From the NCBI GenBank assembly GCA_003130875.1, contig QEXY01000089.1, forward strand, positions 1 to 64,000: DNA of 64,000 nucleotides, read 5' to 3'. The notes beneath the pieces were generated by a model. That model made no database searches and was not told the DNA's origin. It was given only the letters and a program-made list of their open reading frames with translations. The translations under genes were made by a program, and so were the position numbers. Of this stretch, positions 9,444 through 19,723 are shown piece by piece (position 1 is the stretch's first letter; each line of letters begins with the position of its first letter). The DNA comes from Ardenticatenia bacterium. GTDB lineage: Bacteria > Chloroflexota > Anaerolineae > 4572-78 > NAK82.

Positions 9444-11693
9444 TCAGAGCAACCAGGTGACCACCAGAGCGAGCAACGAGAACACCACCAGCGGATAGCG
9501 GAGCTGTTGCGAGCTGTCATCCTCGGACGCGAGGAGGGAACGCGGCTCAGATGGCAGCTGTTTTGCGCTGGGCATGATCATCTCATAGGCAGTCCCATCG
9601 ATCACCACAATGACGTGCTCGCCGAGGGCGAAATAGCGCCCCGCTTCGGGGTGCTGCGCCAGGAAATCCACGAAGGCCTCCGATCCAAAAATGAGCTGGA
9701 CAGGGGTCATACGGGTCGGGTCGAACGTGGTATCCGTCCACACGCCATCCCGTAGCACAAAGGCACGCTCTCCTACTGTACGCACTTGACCGCCATATGG
9801 ACCGGTGGGTGCGCCAGGGAGTGTCGCCTTCTCCATCTCACTCTGCGCGATTGACTGCTCGACCGCCGCTGCGCCGCTTTGCGGTGCCGGCCCGGCCGCC
9901 TCCAGAGCATGGTAGGCGTCTTGGGCGACTCCAGCACGCCCCTCCTCGGTCAGCGCCCGGGTGGGCTCTTCGATCAGGAATGAGGTATACGGGGTGATGA
10001 TGCCATACCGAATGGACAGGTTCACAATCTGCTGTATCCGTTCCTGGGATTCGCCATGCAGGCGGATCTCATTGAGCAGGTAGCCGATCTTGCGCGTGGC
10101 CCATAGGGGCGGGAGAAAATCCTCACCGCCGACATCGCGGAAGGTGAGATCCCGGTATGTAAAGACCTGCGCTTGATCGTTCATTGTGCCGCGCAGAGTG
10201 ATCGTCGCAGCGCCGCCGGCATAGTAGCGCCCCACGACGGCCAGCTGGCTGCCGGCGAACAAGTCGGGCAAGGGATGCGGATAGAGATCATAGATGCGCA
10301 CTCCCTCGACATCCAGAGTGACGTTGGCCAACACCGGCGTGCTCACTTTGGCATAGAGGGCACTCACCTGTTCATCGATGCGCTCACCCGGTCGTACATA
10401 GGCACTGGCACCGCGCGTTTCGCGTGCCAGATTGTCCAGCAACACGGTGTTCACATCATCGCCCACCCCAAAGGCGAAGATACGCGTATTGGACTGCAAG
10501 GCGCGTTTCACATTATCGAGGATGACCGAGATTTCGACCTCTCCTTCAGTGGGCAGACCATCAGTTAAGAAGATCACAATGACTGGCCGCTCCGCGCTGA
10601 TGGGGTCAGCGGCGATGCGCAGCGCTTCGCGCAAGGCGCCGTCGATGTTGGTGCCACCGGCAGCTCCCAGCGTACGCACAAAGTCGATCCCTTCTTGGGC
10701 TTCGGCTGCCGGGCGCACGCGCTCGGCGAAGACCTCAACGCCGGTGCTGAATGACACAATGTTAAAGCGATCCTGCGGGTTGAGATGTTGGAGCACGTAC
10801 ACCAGGGCATCCTTCGCCTGTTCCAGCTTCTCGCCTTCCATACTGCCCGAGGTGTCCAACACCAGGATCACATCTTTTGCCACCGCGCGTTCGCTCTCAA
10901 CCCGCAGCGGTGGGGTGATCAGCAACAGGAAGAAACCGTCTTCCCCACGCGCCTTGTAGGTGAGCAGGTCGGCACTCAGCGCCTGTTGCGACATGCTGTA
11001 GAACAGCACAAAGTCCCTATCTGGCTTGACAGTGCGCGCCTCCCACCCCACCCGCACGCGATAGTCATCCTGACGGTCAATGGCGACGGGATGGCTGGGG
11101 GAGTAGACCGCCTTGATGGGGTTGCTGGAGGTGATGGACACGCTGATGGAAGCGTCCTGTAACGGTTGCGGTGAGAACTTTTCCGGGCTCAATGGGTAAA
11201 CGTAACGGACCAACCCGTTTTCAGCCGATAACACTTGGGCATATTTCAGTTCAACGCGCCGTTCCTCGCCCGGAGCGATGGGAAATATGCTCGCCTGGAA
11301 AAGGTCACGGCCGATGTACTCGAGCAGGGCAGGGTCACGTCGCCCGCGCACAATTTCATCATAGCGACGACGTGCCTCATCGCGCGTGAGAATCTGGCCA
11401 GAAACAGGCTGACCATCCACCCACATCGTGAACTCCGAAATGGCCGCCTCTTCGGGGAGAGGGAACACATAACTGCCCTCGACCGTGCGCCCCGTATCGT
11501 TCACGAACACTTGATCGATGGACGTGACCGCCACCTGATCCTGAATTGTGACCGTGACACGATGATACTTAACGGTCAGATAACGGGTGACCGGTACATC
11601 GGGGATGATAATCCCATCTGCCGCTGCAGGGGCTGCGGTGACCAATATCAAACCTAACATAGTGAGAGCGATCAGCAACCAGCGTGCACCCAT
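9444..11693 (-). CDS. VIT and von Willebrand factor A domain protein
   Basis: The 749-residue protein has a signal peptide (first 25 residues, ending APAAADG), a VIT domain (about 30-170, VNDTGRTVEGSYVFPLPE), a vWA domain from about 270 with an intact MIDAS (DTSGS, then a Thr in an LTDG segment), and a C-terminal hydrophobic helix ending at the last residue. It is therefore exported and anchored by its C-terminus. This is the architecture of inter-alpha-trypsin-inhibitor-like proteins and of some sortase-target proteins, but no LPxTG-like signal or sortase gene is visible. Metal-dependent adhesion or protein binding is the family role; the partner is unknown. ATG 11693 has AAAGGAGAG upstream. 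Monocistronic. Confidence 0.85.
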   Translation of the reverse strand: MGARWLLIALTMLGLILVTAAPAAADGIIIPDVPVTRYLTVKYHRVTVTIQDQVAVTSIDQVFVNDTGRTVEGSYVFPLPEEAAISEFTMWVDGQPVSGQILTRDEARRRYDEIVRGRRDPALLEYIGRDLFQASIFPIAPGEERRVELKYAQVLSAENGLVRYVYPLSPEKFSPQPLQDASISVSITSSNPIKAVYSPSHPVAIDRQDDYRVRVGWEARTVKPDRDFVLFYSMSQQALSADLLTYKARGEDGFFLLLITPPLRVESERAVAKDVILVLDTSGSMEGEKLEQAKDALVYVLQHLNPQDRFNIVSFSTGVEVFAERVRPAAEAQEGIDFVRTLGAAGGTNIDGALREALRIAADPISAERPVIVIFLTDGLPTEGEVEISVILDNVKRALQSNTRIFAFGVGDDVNTVLLDNLARETRGASAYVRPGERIDEQVSALYAKVSTPVLANVTLDVEGVRIYDLYPHPLPDLFAGSQLAVVGRYYAGGAATITLRGTMNDQAQVFTYRDLTFRDVGGEDFLPPLWATRKIGYLLNEIRLHGESQERIQQIVNLSIRYGIITPYTSFLIEEPTRALTEEGRAGVAQDAYHALEAAGPAPQSGAAAVEQSIAQSEMEKATLPGAPTGPYGGQVRTVGERAFVLRDGVWTDTTFDPTRMTPVQLIFGSEAFVDFLAQHPEAGRYFALGEHVIVVIDGTAYEMIMPSAKQLPSEPRSLLASEDDSSQQLRYPLVVFSLLALVVTWLL

Positions 11694-11794
11694 CAGTTTC
11701 TCTCCTTTCAGCTCTTGATCGGTTACCTGGAGGTTGCCCTGTCCTTCTCCGATCTCTGTTACTTAGACGCTGGGTCCATTTGTCCAGTTCCCAT

Positions 11795-11823
11795 TTGACA
11801 ATTGTAGAAAGTGATGATAAAAT
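11795..11823 (+). promoter_or_regulatory. strong promoter for the riboswitch-controlled operon
   Basis: A consensus -35 TTGACA (11795-11800) and -10 TAAAAT (11818-11823) are separated by exactly 17 bases. Transcription would begin near 11830, just upstream of the TPP aptamer. Confidence 0.7.
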
Positions 11824-11850
11824 AATCTGTGAAAAAGTGAATAGAACATC

Positions 11851-11945
11851 GTGCTGGGGAGCTGGGTGAGCCCGGCTGAGAGGAGGCCCGATTGATGCCT
11901 CGACCCTTTGAACCTGACCTGGGTAATGCCAGCGTAGGGACTTTG
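11851..11945 (+). promoter_or_regulatory. TPP (THI-box) riboswitch
   Basis: The conserved THI-box segments are all present in order: GGCTGAGA near 11874, CCTTTGAACCTGA near 11904-11916, then CTGGGTAATGCCAGCGTAGGGA up to 11940. Thiamine pyrophosphate binding to this aptamer normally switches off downstream thiamine synthesis or transport genes. A terminator hairpin lies about 20 bases further on, so control is probably by premature termination of the substrate-binding protein and permease genes. Confidence 0.95.
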
Positions 11946-11960
11946 CAGATGGGTTGTGAA

Positions 11961-11990
11961 GCCACCTACCCTGAGGGTCAGGTGGCTTTT
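11961..11990 (+). terminator. riboswitch-controlled intrinsic terminator
   Basis: GCCACCT (11961-11967) pairs with AGGTGGC (11980-11986) and is followed directly by TTTT. It lies between the TPP aptamer and the ATG at 12031. This is the expected expression platform of a transcription-terminating riboswitch. Confidence 0.85.
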
Positions 11991-12030
11991 CTGTTATGTC
12001 ACAATGTCTCTGAGAAAGGAGTGATGAGAA

Positions 12031-13167
12031 ATGAAAGGGCAAGTACGTTTCCGCTTGATGCACCTGATTCTGGTGGTCACTGTGCTCACCGCGCTGATGG
12101 CAATGTCGATCGTGTCATCTGCGGCGCTCGCATCGCCGTTATCACAGACCGCCACAGCCACCCCTGAGCCCACCGCGACACTCGCGTTACCCCCGGATGC
12201 ACCCACGATCACGCTGATGTCGCATGACAGTTTTAACATCAGTGAGTCTGTGTTGCGTGAATTTGAGCTGGCCAACCAGGTGCGCGTGCAACTGCTCCCA
12301 GCCGGCGATGCCGGCGCAGCACTCAACCAGGCCATCTTGAGCAAGAACAACCCTCTGGCGGATGTCTTTTTCGGGGTGGACAACACATTCCTCAGCCGCG
12401 CGTTGCAAGCAGATATCTTCGAACCCTATGCATCGCCTGGGCTGAGCGAGATCCGCGAGGAGCTCAAGCTGGATGCGCAGAACCGCCTGGTGCCGGTGGA
12501 CTACGGGGATGTTTGCCTGAACTACGACAAGGAGTGGTTCGCGCGGAAAGGGATTGAACCACCACGCAATCTAGAATCTCTCATCGAGCCGACTTATAAG
12601 GGGCTGACCGTGGTGGAAAATCCGGCGACCTCTTCACCCGGATTGGCCTTTCTGTTGACCACCATCGGTCACTTTGGCGAGGACAAGTATCTGGATTACT
12701 GGCGTGCGCTGCGCGACAACGACGTGCTGGTCGTAGATGGCTGGGAGGAGGCATATTGGGGACACTTCTCTGCGGCTTCGGATGGCAATCGTCCCATTGT
12801 GGTGAGCTACGCCAGCAGCCCGCCGGCGGAGGTCTATTTTGCCGAGCAGCCGCTGGAAGAAGCCCCCACGGCAGCGGTCACGGCCGATGAGTCCTGCTTC
12901 CGCCAGGTGGAGTTTGTGGGGATATTGCGCGGCACCTCGCATCGCGCATTGGCCGAAAAGCTGGTAGATTATATGCTGAGCAAACGCTTCCAGGAGGATA
13001 TTCCACTTAACATGTTCATGTTCCCAGCCAATGTCAATGCCAGCTTGCCAGAGGTGTTTGTGAAGTTCGCCCAAATCCCCGAGCGGCCGGCCGTGGTGTC
13101 TCCTGAAGCGATCGAAGCGAATCGCGAGCGCTGGATCGAGGAGTGGACGGAGGTCATGTTGCGGTGA
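12031..13167 (+). CDS. thiB: ABC transporter substrate-binding protein, thiamine type
   Basis: The 378-residue exported protein has an N-terminal signal segment (about residues 10-35) and a Thr/Pro-rich linker ([12 protein letters not shown]), then a periplasmic-binding-protein type 2 fold with ThiB-like features: [34 protein letters not shown] and [11 protein letters not shown]. ThiB delivers thiamine or its phosphates to the ThiP permease. The TPP riboswitch upstream supports thiamine as ligand. ATG 12031 has AAAGGAG upstream. The permease gene follows after 7 bases. Confidence 0.9.
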   Translation: MKGQVRFRLMHLILVVTVLTALMAMSIVSSAALASPLSQTATATPEPTATLALPPDAPTITLMSHDSFNISESVLREFELANQVRVQLLPAGDAGAALNQAILSKNNPLADVFFGVDNTFLSRALQADIFEPYASPGLSEIREELKLDAQNRLVPVDYGDVCLNYDKEWFARKGIEPPRNLESLIEPTYKGLTVVENPATSSPGLAFLLTTIGHFGEDKYLDYWRALRDNDVLVVDGWEEAYWGHFSAASDGNRPIVVSYASSPPAEVYFAEQPLEEAPTAAVTADESCFRQVEFVGILRGTSHRALAEKLVDYMLSKRFQEDIPLNMFMFPANVNASLPEVFVKFAQIPERPAVVSPEAIEANRERWIEEWTEVMLR

Positions 13168-13174
13168 CGTTGGC

Positions 13175-14863
13175 ATGAGCCTCCACCAACGAGCACTCGT
13201 CGGGATGCTCTATGCCATCCCGCTGCTCTTCCTGGCGTTGTTCTTTTTCTACCCGCTGCTGTCCATCTTGGTGGTCAGCTTCGCTCCGGAGGGGATGTTC
13301 GATCCGCGAGCATTGCACAAGTTGGTCAGCAGCGGGTATTACCTGCGCATATTGGGTTTTACCGTCTGGCAGGCAGCGCTGTCCACCTTCTTGACAGTGG
13401 TGTTAGCGCTGCCGGGCGCCTATATCTTCGCCCGTTACCGCTTCCCTGGAAAATGGCTTCTACAAGCGCTGACCACGCTGCCCTTCGTGTTGCCCACCGT
13501 AGTAGTGGCCAACGCATTCACCGCCTTGCTCGGACCACAAGGACGTCTCAACCTGCTCCTTATGGCGCTGTTGGGCCGTTCCGAACCTGTGATCGACCTG
13601 CAGCATACGCTCTGGATTATCCTAGCTGCCCACGTCTTCTACAACTATGCGGTGGTCTTGCGCATCGTGAGCAGCTTCTGGGCCAACCTCAACCCGCGTC
13701 TCGAGGAAGCAGCACGAGTCTTGGGTGCCCGTCCGTATGCCGTGTGGCGGCACGTGACCTTGCCCTTGCTGATGCCGGCGTTGGCCGCTGCTGCGTTGCT
13801 CGTGTTCATCTTTTGTTTCACCAGTTTCGGGGTGATCCTCATCCTGGGAGGACCGCGCTTTGCCACGCTTGAAGTGGAGATCTACCGCCAGACGGTCAAC
13901 TACTTTAATCTGCCGATGGCGGCGGCTCTTTCAGTGATTCAGATTATTTTCACATTTGGGTTGATGTGGCTCTACACCCAGCTGCAACGGCGCAGCAGTG
14001 TGCCGCTGGACATGCGCGCTATCACCCAAACCCAACGGTATCCCACCAGCTGGGGTGCGCGTATCCTGGTGGGCGTCAACATCTTCGCGATGATGATAGG
14101 ATTGCTAGTACCACTGCTGGCGCTGGTGGAGCGCTCTTTCACCCTGGGCGGCACGATAACCCTGCGCTACTATGCCGAACTGTTCGTCAATCGGCGCGAT
14201 GCGGTGCTGTATGTACCACCGATTCAGGCGGCGCTGAACTCGCTCGGTTTTGCCGTTGCCACAATGGTCCTAGCACTTGCCCTCGGCATCCTGAGCGCCG
14301 CCATGCTGGCGCGGCCAGCGCGCACCAAGTCTGGGCGAAGGCTCCAATCGCTGCTCGATCCACTGCTCATGCTTCCACTGGGCACCTCGGCTGTGACATT
14401 GGGCTTTGGCTTCATTGTGGCCTTGGACGAACCACCGCTCAATTTGCGCACTTCGCCGCTGCTGATACCCCTGGCGCATACACTGGTCGCCTTCCCCTTC
14501 GTCGTGCGCGCCTTGTTGCCGGCATTGCGCGGCATCAAGCCATCATTGCGCGAGGCCGCCGCTGTGCTAGGCGCCACCCCCTGGCGCGCTTGGCGTGAGG
14601 TGGTATTGCCCATCATCGGCCGTGCCGTGCTGGCCGGAGCGGTATTTGCCTTCACCATCAGTATGGGAGAGTTCGGTGCCACGGCATTGATTGCACGCCC
14701 TCAGCTGCCGACTCTGCCGATAGCGATCTTTCGTTTCCTGGGTCAACCGGGCCTGCTCAATTACGGTCAAGCGCTGGCGATGAGCACGATTCTGATGTGC
14801 GTCTGCACGGTGGGCATGCTGGCGATCGAGCGGTTTCGCATCGTCGGGGTGGGAGAATTTTGA
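13175..14863 (+). CDS. thiP: thiamine-type ABC transporter permease with two membrane domains
   Basis: The 562-residue protein holds two binding-protein-dependent permease domains in tandem, as in ThiP. Each has about six helices and an EAA loop: EEAARVLGARPYAVWRHVTLP in the first half and REAAAVLGATPWRAWREVVLP in the second. These loops contact the ATPase subunit. No ATPase (thiQ) gene follows; instead there is a transposase remnant from about 15006. The transporter must borrow an ATPase from elsewhere, or the locus has lost it. ATG 13175 is the natural start. Confidence 0.9.
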   Translation: MSLHQRALVGMLYAIPLLFLALFFFYPLLSILVVSFAPEGMFDPRALHKLVSSGYYLRILGFTVWQAALSTFLTVVLALPGAYIFARYRFPGKWLLQALTTLPFVLPTVVVANAFTALLGPQGRLNLLLMALLGRSEPVIDLQHTLWIILAAHVFYNYAVVLRIVSSFWANLNPRLEEAARVLGARPYAVWRHVTLPLLMPALAAAALLVFIFCFTSFGVILILGGPRFATLEVEIYRQTVNYFNLPMAAALSVIQIIFTFGLMWLYTQLQRRSSVPLDMRAITQTQRYPTSWGARILVGVNIFAMMIGLLVPLLALVERSFTLGGTITLRYYAELFVNRRDAVLYVPPIQAALNSLGFAVATMVLALALGILSAAMLARPARTKSGRRLQSLLDPLLMLPLGTSAVTLGFGFIVALDEPPLNLRTSPLLIPLAHTLVAFPFVVRALLPALRGIKPSLREAAAVLGATPWRAWREVVLPIIGRAVLAGAVFAFTISMGEFGATALIARPQLPTLPIAIFRFLGQPGLLNYGQALAMSTILMCVCTVGMLAIERFRIVGVGEF

Positions 14864-15005
14864 CCATCTGCCTGGCTAAACGCACACCCGGAATGTACCT
14901 CAAGTCCCCCAGATGTCGATCAGGGCTTTTCCCCTTCTCCTATAGCGGTGCTATTGAGGAGTGAGCCAGATGCCATCCCAGCGGGGTAAGCGTTTGCTGG
15001 ACTAA

Positions 15006-15485
15006 TCGGCGCACGGTGCCCGACCGCGCCGCCGCCAGGGGCGGCGCTACCCGTCGGCCGGGTTGTGGGCATTGCTGATCCTGACGGCATTGCACGGGGA
15101 AAGCCACCTGCGCGGGATGTGGTGGTGGGCGCAGGCGCATCAATCCCTCTGGCTGTGCCCGTTGGACTTCCGGACGACAGGGCGTGTGCCGGGGCTGACG
15201 ACATTGCGGTGGGTGTTACGACGCCTGGATGTGGGCGCGTTGCTGCAGGCAGTCAACGCCTGGGCACAGGGCTGGGGAGAGGTGACGGTGATCAGTTTGG
15301 ATGCGAAATGGCTGCGTGGGAGCAAGCGCGGGGAATTGGCGGCCGTGCCGGTGCTGGTGGGGGTGGCGCAGCAGTTAGGGGTGGTGGTGCAACAGCGCGC
15401 GGTGGAAGACGATGGGCTGGAGGCAGCGCTGGCGCTGTTGGAGGAAATCCCCTTGATCGGGAAGGGGGTCAGGGTGGATGCGGGA
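15006..15485 (+). pseudogene. truncated ISAs1-family transposase remnant
   Basis: The frame from 15006 reads through GRRYPSAGLWALLILTALHG, LDFRTTGRVPGLTTLRWVL, then VISLDAKWLRGSKR and IPLIGKGVRVDAG. This matches the N-terminal half of ISAs1 (H-repeat type) transposases, including the first DDE aspartate in the ISLD segment. The second catalytic Asp, the Glu and the C-terminal half of a protein of about 370 residues are missing. A stop codon at 15003-15005 cuts the frame from any upstream start. It sits where a thiQ gene would be expected after the permease. Terminal inverted repeats were not identified. Confidence 0.75.
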
Positions 15486-15507
15486 TGGAGGTGGCGAAGC
15501 GGGTCTT

Positions 15508-15536
15508 TTGGGTGTGCGATGGGACTGTGCTATACT
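15508..15536 (+). promoter_or_regulatory. extended -10 promoter for the aldo/keto reductase
   Basis: TTGGGT (15508-15513) lies 17 bases upstream of TATACT (15531-15536), which is preceded by TG at 15528-15529 as an extended -10. The start codon is 15584. The promoter lies just after the end of the transposase-like reading frame. Confidence 0.5.
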
Positions 15537-15583
15537 CTGAATCCCACGGCGGATGTGTCGATAATGGCGAAGAGGGAGAACCA

Positions 15584-16504
15584 ATGCGGTATCGACGCTT
15601 GGGCAAGACAGGATTACATGTCTCGGTGATCGGTCTTGGTACGTGGCAGTTTGGTGGGGAATGGGGCAAACAATTCACCCAGTCCGAGGTGGATCAGATG
15701 CTCGGACGCGCACAAGAGCTGGGGATCAATTTTACTGACACCGCCGAGTGTTATGGTGATCATCTGTCGGAGCAGCTGATCGGCCGTGCGATTCGTGGGC
15801 AGCGCGACAAGTGGATCATCGCCACCAAATTCGGACATCAATTCATCCGCAATTTCGAGCGTGCCGAGCGCTGGGCACCGGAGGAGGTGTTGGCCCAGCT
15901 GGAAGCCTCACTCAAAGCCCTGGGCACCGAAACGATCGACCTGTATCAGTTTCACTCCGGAAGCGATCAGGTCTTCAACCAGGATGCTTTGTGGACGATG
16001 CTGGACAAACAGGTAAAGGCTGGCAAGGTCCGCTTTCTGGGCATTTCGATTAGTAGCAAAAGTGAGAACCTGTATCAGGTGCAGCAGGCCAGCCAAGTGG
16101 GCGCCAGCGTGATCCAGTTAGTTTATAACCGGCTGGAGCGCGGGCCGGAGCAGCGTGTGCTGCCCGCTTGTCAAGAGCAGGATCTGGGAGTGCTCGCCCG
16201 CGTGCCATTGGCAAGCGGTCTGTTAAGTGGCAAGTATCAGCCGGGGACGCAGTTCACTCAAGCCGACGATGTGCGTTCCCAACAAGACCAGGCGGAGCTG
16301 CAGCGGCGGTTGCAGTGGGTACAGGAGATTGCGCGGCAGGAAGTGCCACCGGGCGTGCCAATGGCAGCTTGGGCTCTGGCGTGGTGCCTACGCCATCCCG
16401 CGGTGACGTGCGTCATCCCGGGTTGTAAGACCGTGGAACAGATCGAGATGAATGCCCGCGCTGCCGACCTCGTATCGGCAGACCATCCACAAGCTTGGGA
16501 TTGA
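15584..16504 (+). CDS. aldo/keto reductase
   Basis: The 306-residue NADP-dependent TIM-barrel oxidoreductase has the family catalytic residues: Asp and Tyr in [10 protein letters not shown], Lys in [10 protein letters not shown] and His in [11 protein letters not shown]-terminal cofactor-binding sequence ([15 protein letters not shown]) is intact. ATG 15584 follows AGGGAGAA. A longer reading frame upstream is only the out-of-frame shadow of the transposase remnant. It is followed after 23 bases by zwf, so both are probably cotranscribed. The substrate (aldehyde or sugar) cannot be told from sequence. Confidence 0.9.
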   Translation: MRYRRLGKTGLHVSVIGLGTWQFGGEWGKQFTQSEVDQMLGRAQELGINFTDTAECYGDHLSEQLIGRAIRGQRDKWIIATKFGHQFIRNFERAERWAPEEVLAQLEASLKALGTETIDLYQFHSGSDQVFNQDALWTMLDKQVKAGKVRFLGISISSKSENLYQVQQASQVGASVIQLVYNRLERGPEQRVLPACQEQDLGVLARVPLASGLLSGKYQPGTQFTQADDVRSQQDQAELQRRLQWVQEIARQEVPPGVPMAAWALAWCLRHPAVTCVIPGCKTVEQIEMNARAADLVSADHPQAWD

Positions 16505-16527
16505 TCGCTGTTGAGGAGGGAATTCAG

Positions 16528-18054
16528 GTGCATCCCGGTTCATGTGGTAGAGTCCCGCGTGTGCGTTGGGGCACACCCAGCGAACCCGTCCAAGCGGAGC
16601 CAGCACTCTCACATACAATTGTGATCTTCGGCGCATCTGGGGATCTGACCCAGCGCAAACTGGTGCCCTCGTTGTTCAATCTATATCGCAAAGGGCGTTT
16701 GCCAGAGGAGACACGCATCATCGGCTTTGCACGTCGGCCGTACGACGACCAGAGCTTTCGCGAGATTATGCGCACCGCGGTCAAGAAGTTTTCGGGCAGC
16801 TCATTCGACGAGGCCTTGTGGGATTCCTTCGCACCGATGCTGCATTACGTCCAAGGGGATCTGGAGCGCTTTGAGAGCTATCCACATCTGGAGCAAACGC
16901 TCCGCCGCCTGGAAGGTGGTCCGTCTAATCGTCTGTATTATTTGGCCACGGCGCCGGCGTTGTACATCCCTGTCGTCACCCATCTAGGCGCGGCGGGGAT
17001 GGCAGGGCAGCATGAGGGCTGGCGCAACATCGTCATCGAGAAACCTTTCGGACACGATCTGGCCTCGGCACAAGCGCTCAATCACGCAGTACACAGTGTT
17101 TTCCAAGAAAGCCAGGTCTACCGCATCGACCATTATCTGGGCAAGGAGACGGCACAAAACATCTTGTTCTTCCGTTTTGCCAACACTATCTTCGAGCCGG
17201 TCTGGAATCGGCAGTATGTCTGCAATGTCCAAATCACTGTGGCTGAATGTGTGGATGTTGGCCATCGCGCTGCCTTCTACGACGCGACGGGCGTATTGCG
17301 CGACATGTTTCAGAACCACCTTTTGCAATTGTTAACCTTGGTCGCTATGGAGCCTCCGGCGTCGTTCAACGCCGATGCTTTACGCAATGAGAAGGTCAAA
17401 GTCCTGAGCGCGGTGCGTCCGATTGAGCTGCGCGATACCGTGCGCGCTCAGTACGAAGGCTACCGGAACACACCAGGGGTGGCACCCGACTCGCAAACCC
17501 CCACTTATGCCGCGCTCAAGCTATACATCGATAACTGGCGTTGGCAAGGCGTGCCCTTCTACCTGCGTTCGGGCAAGGCGCTGGCGCAGAAAACCTCCGA
17601 GATCGCCATTCAGTTCCAATGTCCACCGCACGTGATGTTTGACCTGCCACCCGGCAAGGAATTCACACCCAACATCCTTTCTTTGTGCATCCAGCCCAAT
17701 GAGGGCATTCATCTCAAGTTCGAGACCAAAGTGCCTGATTCGGCTCAGGAGACAATCTCCCGCGATCTCGAGTTTCACTACCGGACAGGCTTTGGCGAGC
17801 AAGCAATCCCGGACGCTTATGAACGTCTGTTGCTCGATGCGTTGCGCGGGGACGCTTCGCTCTTTGCCCGTTATGATGAGATCGAAGCCGCCTGGCAACT
17901 CATCGATCCCATTTTGCACGGTTGGGAATCACCCGATGCCCCGCCGTTGGTGACCTATCCAGTGGGCAGCTGGGGGCCACCTGAGGCGGATGCGCTGTTG
18001 GCCCGGGATGGCAATGTGTGGCACCTCAGTTGCGGCGGAGGATGTGAAGATTAG
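16528..18054 (+). CDS. zwf: glucose-6-phosphate 1-dehydrogenase
   Basis: The 508-residue protein catalyses the first oxidative step of the pentose phosphate pathway, giving 6-phosphogluconolactone and NADPH. The N-terminal nucleotide fold is [15 protein letters not shown] and the active-site signature is RIDHYLGKE, with EKPFG upstream. I chose GTG 16528 because GAGGAGGG lies 7 bases upstream; this leaves about 30 residues before the Rossmann strand, somewhat more than usual. The TTG at 16495 overlaps the previous gene and is less likely. No pgl or gnd gene is adjacent. Confidence 0.95.
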   Translation: MHPGSCGRVPRVRWGTPSEPVQAEPALSHTIVIFGASGDLTQRKLVPSLFNLYRKGRLPEETRIIGFARRPYDDQSFREIMRTAVKKFSGSSFDEALWDSFAPMLHYVQGDLERFESYPHLEQTLRRLEGGPSNRLYYLATAPALYIPVVTHLGAAGMAGQHEGWRNIVIEKPFGHDLASAQALNHAVHSVFQESQVYRIDHYLGKETAQNILFFRFANTIFEPVWNRQYVCNVQITVAECVDVGHRAAFYDATGVLRDMFQNHLLQLLTLVAMEPPASFNADALRNEKVKVLSAVRPIELRDTVRAQYEGYRNTPGVAPDSQTPTYAALKLYIDNWRWQGVPFYLRSGKALAQKTSEIAIQFQCPPHVMFDLPPGKEFTPNILSLCIQPNEGIHLKFETKVPDSAQETISRDLEFHYRTGFGEQAIPDAYERLLLDALRGDASLFARYDEIEAAWQLIDPILHGWESPDAPPLVTYPVGSWGPPEADALLARDGNVWHLSCGGGCED

Positions 18055-18208
18055 CTGCACGGCTTGTCTCAGCCTCATGGACATCCATCCCAACTGATAT
18101 GGGGCACGTTGTGAAATTGTCATCTCAAATCGGCAGGGCTGTTGCATCGAAGCGAAACAGCCACAGAGGACATTCTCGTCAAAACCTGATAGCAATGGAG
18201 GAAGCACT

Positions 18209-19714
18209 ATGAGCTTATTGGGCATTGACGTCGGCACGACAGGTTGCAAAGCTGGCGTGCTCACCGAAGATGGTGACCTGATAGCCCTGGCCTACCGCGA
18301 GTATCCGATCCTGCATCCTCAACCCGGCTGGGCGGAGCTGGACATGCGGGATGTGTGGAGCAAAGTTCAAGAGGTCATCCGGGCGGTGACAGCCGCGACA
18401 CGCGGACAGCGCATCACCGCCTTGGCTGTTTCCTCCATGGGCGAAGCGATGACCCCCGTATGCCTGTCCGACCGGATCATCCTGGACCACGCCATATTGG
18501 GGATTGACGCACGGGGTGAGGAATATGTTGAACAGATGGCACAGCGACCTGGTGCCCAGCGACTGCACGAGATCAACGGCAATATTTTAGGGTTGGCACA
18601 TTCCGCCCCGAAATTAGCCTGGCTGCGCGATCACCGCCCCGACCTCTTCGAGCGTGCCGACCGGTTCTTGCTCACCAGCGGCCTTATCGGTTTCTTGCTC
18701 GGCGGCGAACCGGTGACAGACTTTTCGCTTGCCAATCGCACCCTTTTATTCGACATCCATGCTGCTGACTGGTCATCTGAGTTGTTGGAGGCAGTGGGCA
18801 TACCGCGCGAGAAGCTCCCGCGCGTCGTACCTGCCGGCAGCGTGGTGGGAGAGGTAGACGCTGGCTTGGCTGACGAATTAGGACTGCCACATGGGGTTCA
18901 GATCGTTGTAGGGGGGCACGATCAATGTTGCAATGCGCTGGGTGCCGGCGTGGTACGTCCAGGGCGTGCAGTGTATGGCATGGGCACTTTTATCTGCATC
19001 ACCCCAACATATGACCATCTGCCGCCAAGCCAACCCTTGCGCGAAGCCGGGCTCAACATTGAGCATCACGTATTGCCCGGCCAGTACGTCAGCTTTATCT
19101 ACAACATCGGCGGCTCCATCCTGCGCTGGGCGCGCGATACGATGGCAGCTGCCGAATATGCTGAGGCAAGAGCGAAGGGATATGATATCTACGACCAGCT
19201 GATGGCCGAGCTGCCCGAAGCACCCACCAACTTGATGGTTCTACCTCACTTTGCCACATGCGGACCGCCCACCTTTGATGCCAATTCCTCCGGGGTTATT
19301 ATGGGCCTGAAGCTGGAAACCACCCGAGGACAGTTGATCAAGGGCCTGCTAGAGGGAATCACATATTATTTTGCCGAAGCGCTGGACTTGATCCCGCGCA
19401 ACGTGCTCCAAATTACCGAGTTTCGCGCTACCGGTGGCGGTTCCAAGTCGGATGTCTGGCTGCAACTGACCGCCGATATTTTGGGGCAGCCGATCATGCG
19501 ACTTCAGGTGAACGAATGTGGCGTGCTGGGTGCCGCGCTGCTGGCCGGTGTAGGCAGTGGTCACTTCGCCTCGGGTGTTGAGGCATCCGAGGCATTCGTC
19601 CGCATCACCCACACCTTTGAGCCACGCCCGGCAACGCACGCCATTTATCAAGAGCGCGTCGCGCGTTACAAACAGCTCTACCCGCTCATCAAAGACTATC
19701 TGCATCAGATGTGA
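18209..19714 (+). CDS. FGGY-family sugar kinase
   Basis: The 501-residue protein is an ATP-dependent carbohydrate kinase of the FGGY family (xylulokinase, fuculokinase, gluconokinase group). It has the N-terminal phosphate loop LLGIDVGTTGCKAGV, the central GGHDQCCNALGAGV with the catalytic Asp, and the C-terminal adenosine motif ATGGGSKSDVW. ATG 18209 is preceded by GGAGG. Next is an SDR gene after 9 bases, then carA and a PfkB kinase, probably as one operon. Which sugar is phosphorylated is not clear; with rhaI far upstream it might be L-rhamnulose, but that is speculation. Confidence 0.88.
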   Translation: MSLLGIDVGTTGCKAGVLTEDGDLIALAYREYPILHPQPGWAELDMRDVWSKVQEVIRAVTAATRGQRITALAVSSMGEAMTPVCLSDRIILDHAILGIDARGEEYVEQMAQRPGAQRLHEINGNILGLAHSAPKLAWLRDHRPDLFERADRFLLTSGLIGFLLGGEPVTDFSLANRTLLFDIHAADWSSELLEAVGIPREKLPRVVPAGSVVGEVDAGLADELGLPHGVQIVVGGHDQCCNALGAGVVRPGRAVYGMGTFICITPTYDHLPPSQPLREAGLNIEHHVLPGQYVSFIYNIGGSILRWARDTMAAAEYAEARAKGYDIYDQLMAELPEAPTNLMVLPHFATCGPPTFDANSSGVIMGLKLETTRGQLIKGLLEGITYYFAEALDLIPRNVLQITEFRATGGGSKSDVWLQLTADILGQPIMRLQVNECGVLGAALLAGVGSGHFASGVEASEAFVRITHTFEPRPATHAIYQERVARYKQLYPLIKDYLHQM

Positions 19715-19723
19715 AAGGGAAAT

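Noticed and set aside
15065-15583. N-terminal extension of the aldo/keto reductase
   Set aside because: The extra 173 residues are an out-of-frame reading of the transposase remnant; ATG 15584 has a proper binding site and the family start.
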